A stretch of 64,000 bases of DNA from the IMG/VR virus record IMGVR_UViG_3300025141_013434, positions 81,244 through 145,243 of that record. One strand, 5' to 3'. The notes beneath the pieces were generated by a model, which did not search any database, was not told the DNA's origin, and saw only the letters and a list, made by a program, of their open reading frames with translations. This document shows, in pieces, positions 1 to 6,572 of the stretch (position 1 is its first letter; every line of letters starts with the position of its first letter). This stretch comes from a virus. The translations under genes were made by a program, and so were the position numbers.

Positions 1-493
1 CAGATTCCATCACCCACCCAATGTCAGTAGAGCAGCTTAAAATTGATCCGTGATAAAGGGCGATATTGATGCGGTCACTATCAGTTGGATCCATCCAACC
101 ATCCTCATCGAAAACGGAAAGAACATTTAAAGAAAAGTCATCACCTAGAAGAACCTCTCCCGAATTCTTGATCAAATGAAGATCCGGATGATTCATCGCA
201 TCCACGATTGGAGTCAATGCATCCTGCCTACTGCTATTTTTTAAATTGCCATCATGGTTGCCCAAAATAATATATGTCGGTGCAATGTTTGCTAGATTCC
301 TAAAGAAGTCAGTACATAACTCCACAAACTCTGGAGATATTTGCGTTTTTGTATGCGCAATGTCACCGCAGTGAACGATATAATCTATTTCTTCTTCTAG
401 TAAGGAATTATATAATTGTTTGAATACTTCCCGGTATTCGTGGTGATATTTTAAGTTGCGGATATGCGTATCCGCAATATGCGCAAATCGCAT
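1..493 (-). CDS. 47: Mre11/SbcD-type nuclease subunit, T4 gp47-like (partial, C-terminus beyond window)
   Basis: Calcineurin-like metallophosphoesterase that in T4-type phages pairs with the gp46 ATPase to resect DNA ends during recombination-dependent replication. The 164 visible residues show the metal-binding motifs in order: ADTH with D8 and H10, HCGD with D44, GNHD at 78-81, and YHGS with H148. The gene runs off the left edge, so the capping domain is missing here. The ATG at 493-491 has a GGAGG four bases upstream (498-502). A consensus sigma-70 promoter lies about 30-60 bp upstream, so this gene can be transcribed separately from the operon above it. A bacterial SbcD-like exonuclease is the alternative, but the primase/resolvase neighbourhood favours gp47. 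Confidence 0.85.
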   Translation of the reverse strand, partial: MRFAHIADTHIRNLKYHHEYREVFKQLYNSLLEEEIDYIVHCGDIAHTKTQISPEFVELCTDFFRNLANIAPTYIILGNHDGNLKNSSRQDALTPIVDAMNHPDLHLIKNSGEVLLGDDFSLNVLSVFDEDGWMDPTDSDRINIALYHGSILSCSTDIGWVMES

Positions 494-522
494 ATAGCCT
501 CCGTATCTAAATAGTTTTATTT

Positions 523-551
523 ATTATAGGATAGTTTTGTTCTTAAGTCAA
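523..551 (-). promoter_or_regulatory. Consensus sigma-70 promoter for the gp47-like gene
   Basis: On the minus strand the -35 element TTGACT (551-546) and the -10 element TATAAT (528-523) are separated by exactly 17 bp. The -35 box contains the TGA stop codon of the gene at 548-739. It is the only full consensus promoter I noticed in an intergenic position. It would let host RNA polymerase read the recombination gene early and independently of the long upstream operon. Confidence 0.75.
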
Positions 552-739
552 GAGTTTTCTTCGTTTAGAAAACCGACAAAACGATTTAGAAAGACCTGCT
601 GGTCCTGAGGTGTAAGGTTGCGAAATTCCTTAATAATATTTTCGGCCATTTCGCTTCCCGCACTAGATTCTTCAGTCTCCACCATTCTGCTTATCTCTTC
701 TCGAATGATCTGCTTAAGCCTACCTCTAGTGATTTCCAT
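548..739 (-). CDS. Small conserved-type phage protein, function unknown
   Basis: A 63-residue charged protein. Its N-terminus (ITRGRLKQIIREE, residues 3-15) resembles a short helical signature that recurs at the start or end of many small marine-phage proteins; its role is unknown. The rest is predicted helical, with no cysteines or membrane segment. A strong AAGGAGG seven bases before the ATG overlaps the stop codon of the primase gene, indicating coupled translation. It sits between primase and gp47-like genes, so a replication or recombination accessory role is possible but unproven. Confidence 0.65.
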   Translation of the reverse strand: MEITRGRLKQIIREEISRMVETEESSAGSEMAENIIKEFRNLTPQDQQVFLNRFVGFLNEENS

Positions 740-751
740 GTTCGCGCCTCC

Positions 752-1681
752 TTAAAAATTTAAGTACTGATATAAGTAGTCAGTATTGTCAACAACAGTC
801 GCCTCTTTCTGCAGTTTTAAGAAAGTCTCTTTTGGCATGTCTCCGACGTCCAAGTAAGAACCCAAACTTATCTTTCTTACTTCTACATCGTAATCCATCA
901 AATTCTTAACTATCTTTCTTTCTTTGTGTTCTGCATCAGAATCTAAAGCTATATAAACCTCTTTGCGACACTTTACAATCTTTCTGAATAATTTTGAGTT
1001 TACTCCCAGGCTTGAACCCAAGATAGGAATTGCGTTTTCCGCCCTCATTGCGTCAAAGACCCCCTCGACCAAAACAACCGGCTCGTCCCAATCAATGTAT
1101 AAATCGTTGAAAACCACATCGCGACTTACAGGTGGATTTTTATATTTCGGAAAATGACCTGCATAAGATCTAGCTATAAAATAATTTAAATCTCCATTCT
1201 CATCAAAAGAAGGTATACAAATCCTTTTTGCATAATCTCCAGCATCGCAATATCCTATTTTCCATTTCAAGATGTCCTCCCTATCTATACCCCTGCCCTT
1301 TAAATAAGACAAGGCATGTCGAGCGCCGAAGGATCCTGTCTTGCCGGTCAGCGTTTTAAAGGATTCCGGTAAATGAACTATTGACTTTTCCTCTTTTTGA
1401 ACCTCTGTTGAGAAGATATCTTCGAATCGAGCAAGGTCGACCACTTCTTCGAAAGAAGCCCACTTAGAATATTCAGAATATGGGGCGTATCGTTTTACCA
1501 GTGCAGAAATGTCTATACCTGAGTATCCACAAATCCAGCACTTAAAAACATTTTTATCAACATTTACAGATAATTTACGTTTAGAGTGTTCGCACTTCGG
1601 GCATTTGAATAAATACTCTTCACCCGTCTTAAAAAATCTTCCAAAAGACCTTTCTAAGATTTCAACTTTTTCTCTTTCCAT
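752..1681 (-). CDS. DNA primase with CHC2-like zinc finger and Toprim domain (T4 gp61-like)
   Basis: Synthesises RNA primers at the replication fork. The 309 residues contain an N-terminal four-cysteine zinc ribbon (C27, C30, C48, C51). A Toprim fold follows, with the acidic loop VEGVFD (E206, D210) and the IALDSD strand (D247, D249), which bind catalytic metal. The size is close to T4 gp61 (342 aa) and much shorter than bacterial DnaG, and no helicase domain is attached. The start overlaps the end of the RuvC-like gene by 28 bases with no strong Shine-Dalgarno sequence, suggesting translational coupling. The helicase partner is not in this window. Confidence 0.85.
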   Translation of the reverse strand: MEREKVEILERSFGRFFKTGEEYLFKCPKCEHSKRKLSVNVDKNVFKCWICGYSGIDISALVKRYAPYSEYSKWASFEEVVDLARFEDIFSTEVQKEEKSIVHLPESFKTLTGKTGSFGARHALSYLKGRGIDREDILKWKIGYCDAGDYAKRICIPSFDENGDLNYFIARSYAGHFPKYKNPPVSRDVVFNDLYIDWDEPVVLVEGVFDAMRAENAIPILGSSLGVNSKLFRKIVKCRKEVYIALDSDAEHKERKIVKNLMDYDVEVRKISLGSYLDVGDMPKETFLKLQKEATVVDNTDYLYQYLNF

Positions 1682-2193
1682 TTTAAGAAGCCAGCTTTCG
1701 CTATGACCCAGCTGTCGGCTCTATCAAAAGCTCCGGGGCGTGGGTTTCCATGTTTTGTATATTCTACAACGAAACCGGGTAAAATGTCAAGTACATGTTT
1801 CAAAACTTCTTCTTTTGCTTTCGAACCCCTTGGAACCTTTATTTCACAAGCCTTTCTGGCGGAGGGGGCTGATATGTATTCTGGCTTTATTCCCAAGGAT
1901 TTAAAACAAATCCAAGATACAATTCCATTAAATCTAGATAAAGTGGATAAAGTCTGCGCAGACGAAAAGCCGGATCGAAAAGACTGAAGTGATTGTTCTA
2001 TATAAACCTCTTTTATTTGAAACTTGTGCGACAAGGCAAATATTTGCAATCTTATAAAATCCGCCTTTTCAAAAAGGTCTTTAAACTTGTTTGCGTTCCT
2101 GGTATCCCAACTTTTACAAAAAACTACTTCGCCTTTTTCGTTTAGTATTGTGGCACCGGTTATGCTCGTCGAAACATCTAATCCCAATATCAT
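1654..2193 (-). CDS. RuvC-like Holliday junction resolvase
   Basis: A 179-residue RNase H-fold nuclease of the RuvC type, expected to cut branched DNA before packaging. The catalytic acidic residues are placed as in RuvC: D6 in GLDVST, E66 in YIEQ, and D157/D160 in FDRADSW near the C-terminus. T4 itself uses the unrelated endonuclease VII (gp49) for this job, so this is a substitution of resolvase type. I chose the ATG at 2193 rather than the GTG at 2199 because it forms an ATGA overlap with the stop of the J-domain gene. Its 3' end overlaps the primase start. Confidence 0.8.
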   Translation of the reverse strand: MILGLDVSTSITGATILNEKGEVVFCKSWDTRNANKFKDLFEKADFIRLQIFALSHKFQIKEVYIEQSLQSFRSGFSSAQTLSTLSRFNGIVSWICFKSLGIKPEYISAPSARKACEIKVPRGSKAKEEVLKHVLDILPGFVVEYTKHGNPRPGAFDRADSWVIAKAGFLKWKEKKLKS

Positions 2194-2807
2194 TTGCACG
2201 TCTCATAAATAAATTGAATATATCTCACCATTAGTATTTCTTTCACCTTATCATCTGCATTATACCATTCCCAAGAGGCTGTAGACTTCATTCCTTTTAA
2301 TTCTTTTTTTAGTGTTTCTATTTCTTCGTTTAAGATTTCAATTTGGCTATCATCAGGCGGTGGCAGTTCAACTTTTAGTTTTTCCGAAATCTCGTACAGA
2401 TCGCTCAAGTTCTTTTTATCCGCGGCTTCTTGAGCTACTTTAAATAATTCCTCTTTCTCTTTTCTCTCGTTGTCAGTCATTTCGACAAGCTTATCTGGAT
2501 GGATTTCTTTTGCTATATTTCTGAATATCTTTCTTACTGTACTAGAAGGTGGTTGAATTTCTTTTATTTCTTCTTTTTGAACTTCCTCTGCTCTCTTTTT
2601 CGAATTGTCTATCATCCCCTTCTTTGTAATATCCTCAAAAACCTTCCTATCTTCTTTTGAAAGGTTGTTTTTAATAAAATTATTAAAAGCCGAAGCAAAA
2701 TGGGCTGAAGCAGCTGATGCTAGATCTCTATTTATTTCTAATTTTGCTTTTAAGAACTTTAATTCTAAAAGCCGAAGATCGAACTCTTGCTTTGTCACGG
2801 AGGGCAT
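2190..2807 (-). CDS. J-domain (DnaJ-like) protein
   Basis: A 205-residue, mostly helical protein. The HPD tripeptide that activates DnaK ATPase is at 103-105. It is flanked by a basic helix (VRKIFRNIAKEI, 91-102) and a second helix (116-132), matching J-domain helices II and III. The usual helix I consensus is not obvious, and no glycine-rich or zinc-finger segment follows. The C-terminal part (155-205) is a likely coiled coil. A plausible role is to recruit the host DnaK for folding virion proteins, or to remodel host replication complexes. The start codon overlaps the upstream structural gene's stop as TAATG. Confidence 0.7.
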   Translation of the reverse strand: MPSVTKQEFDLRLLELKFLKAKLEINRDLASAASAHFASAFNNFIKNNLSKEDRKVFEDITKKGMIDNSKKRAEEVQKEEIKEIQPPSSTVRKIFRNIAKEIHPDKLVEMTDNERKEKEELFKVAQEAADKKNLSDLYEISEKLKVELPPPDDSQIEILNEEIETLKKELKGMKSTASWEWYNADDKVKEILMVRYIQFIYETCK

Positions 2808-4087
2808 TAAAAATCCAGTTTGAGCTTGAAAGTGTATTCTCTTTCTTCTGTCTTCCTCACTGGCTTAGCAAGCTTGGCTATACCGATAAGGTTTCTATCT
2901 TTATCATACACCCCTATCTTCGAAATGTAAACCTCTTTTTTATATGATCCTGTGGGATCCACATATTGAGAATTGTTAAGATTAACAAACTCCAAATCGT
3001 CAAATTCTTTAAAATGTTGACTAGAAGTTTGTGGAGTTTTTGATTGATCGAACCTCGTTACTGTTGGATTTGTTGAATTATTTAATTTGCCGCGGCCCGC
3101 ATGAGCCATCATCGTTACAGTTGGGATGTAGTTAACTCCCTGATATTCTAGCACGAATGCCGAACCTGTCACTACGCCGGCGGCTGTACCGTCAAAAGCA
3201 CCTGCGCCAAAGTCCGTCCACTTTGGAGTCGAAAAAGCCCCGCCAGTGTACTTATCTTGAAAATCTGCGTTTATGTTCCAGCTACCAGTAAGTGCAATAA
3301 AACCTTCATTGTACAAGACAACGCCAGCAACTTTGTCATTATAAGCAGTAGAAGACCCGGCAGTGCCGGATACCTGAATTAATTCGCCGTTCTTCTTCTT
3401 GTCCGTAATTTCTGCAGCTAAAGCGCCAGTGATATAAAATTTTAAAGATACTGATCCTTTTCTTATGGAGGATCCGTAAAATATCGAAGGTATCTCTATG
3501 AGATTTAGTAACTGGCGGCCCTTGTCCCAGTTTACATCAGGTGGTGCAGCTTCGACCGATGAGGAAGAAAACAAATAGTGTTTACTGATATTAGAGTAGC
3601 TATTGAAAACGTTCTTTAAAGCTAGAATATTTTTCTTACTATTAGCAACCTGGGTGACTTCACCTTGCACAAATCTGTCTGTTATCGATGCCGTTGGTGG
3701 GCCGACCGCAAAACGAGTCCTGGTTATACTTGCCGTAAGGGGGTAATTACTTTTTATAATATCCCCGTAATTGAACTGATTGGCAGAGTCAAATTCACTG
3801 GTACTTATTGTCTTAAATGCTGTACGAGCGCCGTTCTTTGTTACGAATGGAAAGATTGAACCTGAACCAGGAGGTTCTGATGTGCTTTGGTCAATTACCC
3901 TGTCTATATTGAGTTCATATAAACTCAAATATCCCTGTGTAGTTGCAAGCTCGTTACTAAGGAGTGATTTGCTAGTCTTTATTCCGTCAATATAAACTTT
4001 AGAATCGTATATAAAAAAAGATTTTCTGGGATATGCTTTTACTCTGTTGTAGAACAGGTCTTCTGAATTGAATTTGTAAAGTGGCAT
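2807..4087 (-). CDS. Virion structural protein, paralogue of the adjacent gene
   Basis: A 426-residue beta-rich protein, rich in Ser, Thr, Gly and Ala, with no signal peptide. Its last roughly 50 residues (KIGVYDKDRNLIGIAKLAKP followed by a short acidic stretch and KLKLDF) align with the C-terminus of the next gene (SVGLYSPDNELMATAKLSEP, then RVRLDY), so the two share at least a C-terminal domain. This is the last structural gene before the replication block. I cannot assign a T4 counterpart; a neck, collar or tail-decoration protein is possible. The start lacks a clear Shine-Dalgarno sequence and follows the previous gene by 15 bases. Confidence 0.6.
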   Translation of the reverse strand: MPLYKFNSEDLFYNRVKAYPRKSFFIYDSKVYIDGIKTSKSLLSNELATTQGYLSLYELNIDRVIDQSTSEPPGSGSIFPFVTKNGARTAFKTISTSEFDSANQFNYGDIIKSNYPLTASITRTRFAVGPPTASITDRFVQGEVTQVANSKKNILALKNVFNSYSNISKHYLFSSSSVEAAPPDVNWDKGRQLLNLIEIPSIFYGSSIRKGSVSLKFYITGALAAEITDKKKNGELIQVSGTAGSSTAYNDKVAGVVLYNEGFIALTGSWNINADFQDKYTGGAFSTPKWTDFGAGAFDGTAAGVVTGSAFVLEYQGVNYIPTVTMMAHAGRGKLNNSTNPTVTRFDQSKTPQTSSQHFKEFDDLEFVNLNNSQYVDPTGSYKKEVYISKIGVYDKDRNLIGIAKLAKPVRKTEEREYTFKLKLDF

Positions 4088-4102
4088 AGCATTTCTTAAA
4101 TC

Positions 4103-5443
4103 TTAATAGTCTAGTCTAACTCTCAGAGTCAGTTCGTTTGTTGGATCTTTTCTAAGCGGTTCTGACAACTTCGCGGTTGCCATCAATTCATTGTCCGGAG
4201 AATATAAGCCAACTGAAGTTATATAAGATACCGGCATATCGCTTGGGCTGTTCTTTACCCTTATCTTACTTTCTGTCAAGTAAGTTGGGTTGGAACTATA
4301 ATTAAACTCATTGTGATTCGCACGACAGAAATAAACTGTTGAATTAAGTTCTGTCGTGTTGTTGAAAGAGATCTGCTTAATTCTGCGCCTAAGTGCGCTA
4401 CAACCAGTTTGAATTGTAGAACCCGTCAACATAGAGTATACATCTGCTTGAGCTAATGCTGTGATATCAATACCAGCTGCATCTACAATTTGCTTGTGCA
4501 TCATGCAGCTTGCTGAATTGAGAATACCTCCAGTAAGAGCATATACAGTTGGGTTTCCGGCCGCTTTGGCATGGTGGCCTCCGCCGGCGGTAGTAGACGC
4601 GGTAACAAAGCGATTTACTGCACCGCCGAAGCCGGGCCCAGTGGTCTGGTCCGTTGGGGCGGCAGCTTTTGCAAAAACTCTAGCATCCAAAACAACAATG
4701 CCAGCCTGATAGAATACCAACCCTATATTTCCTGGTTTGGTCGGATGAAGAGAGCCCGTTGTCGCGCCATGCGCTATAGCGCCGGATGCTTGCGTAGAAG
4801 AAGCTGACAATATTCCATATTCACCGGCGGGAGAGTTGATCCTGTAATCGTTTTGTGCATTTGTATCTTTTACAGTGATTGTTCGACCAGTATATTTTCG
4901 TAAATCACCGCTAGTCTCTGAAGGAGAGTCTGGTGAACCATAGTTCGGCGCAACACCGAGTTCCATGCTGAAGCTGCCTTTCTTTATTTCATCTTTGACC
5001 AAAAGCCTTGCAAAACTGATGAAAAATGCTTCATTGATCTTCCCTCTCTGACTATCCACAACATCACCGTCTTGATCAAACGCTCTAACGTTTCCGTGCT
5101 GATCGTGACCCATAAGAATCTGAGCCATTTGATTGTATATTGCTATCTTTTCTTCTTGCTCTGTTCTTGCAACTTCCGCAAGAACACCAGATAGTGCCGA
5201 CCCTGTACTGAACCCAAGAGTTATATCAAAAATGTGATTTGCGGAAGAACTAAGATAAGGGTAGTCATATACGCTTTGAAACATTTTGTGAGAATAATTC
5301 TTAATGTTCAACTCTGTCGAAAGACTACCGTCTTTGTTGTAAGTCCCGGAAACAAGAGACCCGGTAATCGGTATTGCCTCGTGCAACAAAGTCTTTGTTG
5401 TTACGATGTCACTGTTTAGGAAGGGTTTGAAAGTTGTCGCCAT
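4103..5443 (-). CDS. Virion structural protein, paralogue of the 2807-4087 product
   Basis: A 446-residue Ser/Thr/Ala-rich beta protein. Residues 75-165 contain a recognisable helix-containing segment (EEKIAIYNQMAQILMG). The C-terminal domain (from about 395) matches the neighbour's, with the conserved pattern G-L/V-Y-x-x-D-x-x-L-x-x-x-A-K-L-x-x-P and a terminal aromatic residue after L-x-L/V-x. An AAGGA sits ten bases before the ATG at 5443. It lies in the run of structural genes between the giant fibre proteins and the replication genes. Function beyond a virion part is unknown. Confidence 0.6.
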   Translation of the reverse strand: MATTFKPFLNSDIVTTKTLLHEAIPITGSLVSGTYNKDGSLSTELNIKNYSHKMFQSVYDYPYLSSSANHIFDITLGFSTGSALSGVLAEVARTEQEEKIAIYNQMAQILMGHDQHGNVRAFDQDGDVVDSQRGKINEAFFISFARLLVKDEIKKGSFSMELGVAPNYGSPDSPSETSGDLRKYTGRTITVKDTNAQNDYRINSPAGEYGILSASSTQASGAIAHGATTGSLHPTKPGNIGLVFYQAGIVVLDARVFAKAAAPTDQTTGPGFGGAVNRFVTASTTAGGGHHAKAAGNPTVYALTGGILNSASCMMHKQIVDAAGIDITALAQADVYSMLTGSTIQTGCSALRRRIKQISFNNTTELNSTVYFCRANHNEFNYSSNPTYLTESKIRVKNSPSDMPVSYITSVGLYSPDNELMATAKLSEPLRKDPTNELTLRVRLDY

Positions 5444-5458
5444 TTATACAGTCCTTTT

Positions 5459-6496
5459 TTATGAAGTTCCAGACTTCTTAAGATATCTAATTGGAACATC
5501 AATCGATGCCCCCGTTGTTGCTGCCGTTATTCTAATGTACGTGTCTATGTAGAGATATGTCTTCGATCCCCGAAAACCCGGGCACGCGCCAGATGTATCT
5601 TCGACCGAGGTAGCGCCGGTTGTAGTTTTTGAACTTCCAAGTTTCTCAAATAAGTAAGTGGAAGTTTGAAGATTGGTGCTTGGTTGTATCTTGAAATTAA
5701 GCATTTTTCCTCGGGGTCCACGCATGCGATGCCTAGTATGAGCACCACTGGTGTCGGTGCCGGTGCCGCGAATGCCGTCGAAGGGGTCGCCAATCAATCC
5801 ATTATTGGCGGCATTTGCACTCAAATAATAAGAAGCAATTTGATCATCGTCAATAAAAGAAACAGGTACCTGACTGCCGGCAGGGTCGAGAAGATGACCT
5901 AGTCTGTCGTCCATCTCAACAATGAATTGGTTTTCCTGCAAGTCAATCGGGAGATTAATCGCCGGAGATATTTGTGTCGTATCTAATCCTGATTCTATCA
6001 TTATGGAATTGGTAGTTGGGCCCTGGGCCTGAGCCCCTAGCAGAATACCCTTACTTCTGACGTTTGCATTGATCAGGGATTTTTGGACATCCTCCGTATT
6101 CGGATCAACTGTTACAATGTAATATCCGCCGCCTTGCTCATTCGCGCCGGCTGCGGTGGTTTGACCGGAAGTACCAACGTTCTCCTTCCTGTACCCTCCA
6201 TTATGAATTTTAAGAACGGGGAGGTGCAGAGCATTAGTTCTTGTGATTGTCATGAGCTTTGACTTCATCGCAGATGTGTTGTTCGTGAAAGCTTCCAAGA
6301 TCGGAGTTTTTAAGACCTCCAAATCGTAGTAGGCAGAACCACTTGGATGACTTCTGTTGAAGAGAGAATAGTCTATCTCATCATCACCAAGGGCAAATTT
6401 TGTAATTTTAAAATCGCCGCGGGCCATTCGAAATCGGCCTGTGTCCGTAAGAACTGCATCGAGGAGGATATCTCCTGAATTATCAAGAAACGCCAT
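5459..6496 (-). CDS. Virion structural protein with N-terminal LT-G-DDE domain
   Basis: A 345-residue protein. The first 45 residues carry the pattern D-I-L-L-x(4)-L-T-x(2)-G-R, then RGDFK (26-30) and FALGDDEIDY (34-43). The same arrangement opens the product at 13776-14852, so these are paralogous at the N-terminus. This N-terminal motif resembles one I recall from structural proteins of marine T4-like phages, where it probably acts as an assembly or docking module. The rest is beta-rich and low in cysteine. An AGGAG sits upstream of the ATG. A 76-base spacer with an inverted repeat separates it from the preceding gene. Confidence 0.6.
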   Translation of the reverse strand: MAFLDNSGDILLDAVLTDTGRFRMARGDFKITKFALGDDEIDYSLFNRSHPSGSAYYDLEVLKTPILEAFTNNTSAMKSKLMTITRTNALHLPVLKIHNGGYRKENVGTSGQTTAAGANEQGGGYYIVTVDPNTEDVQKSLINANVRSKGILLGAQAQGPTTNSIMIESGLDTTQISPAINLPIDLQENQFIVEMDDRLGHLLDPAGSQVPVSFIDDDQIASYYLSANAANNGLIGDPFDGIRGTGTDTSGAHTRHRMRGPRGKMLNFKIQPSTNLQTSTYLFEKLGSSKTTTGATSVEDTSGACPGFRGSKTYLYIDTYIRITAATTGASIDVPIRYLKKSGTS

Positions 6497-6524
6497 ATTG
6501 TATGCTCCTAGTTTTTTTTACTAG

Positions 6525-6562
6525 AATAATTAGGATTCTAATCAAATAAAATTCTAATTATT
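6525..6562 (-). repeat. Inverted repeat in the widest structural-gene spacer
   Basis: The 76-base spacer 6497-6572 is AT-rich and is the longest non-coding gap in the window. It contains a perfect 9-base inverted repeat (AATAATTAG at 6525-6533 and CTAATTATT at 6554-6562) with a 20-base loop. Closer to the start codon a second small stem, CTAGT/ACTAG, encloses a run of A. There is no GC-rich stem with a T-tract, so a classical terminator is unlikely. An RNA-processing or regulatory hairpin is more plausible. Confidence 0.5.
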
Positions 6563-6572
6563 TGTCCATTTA

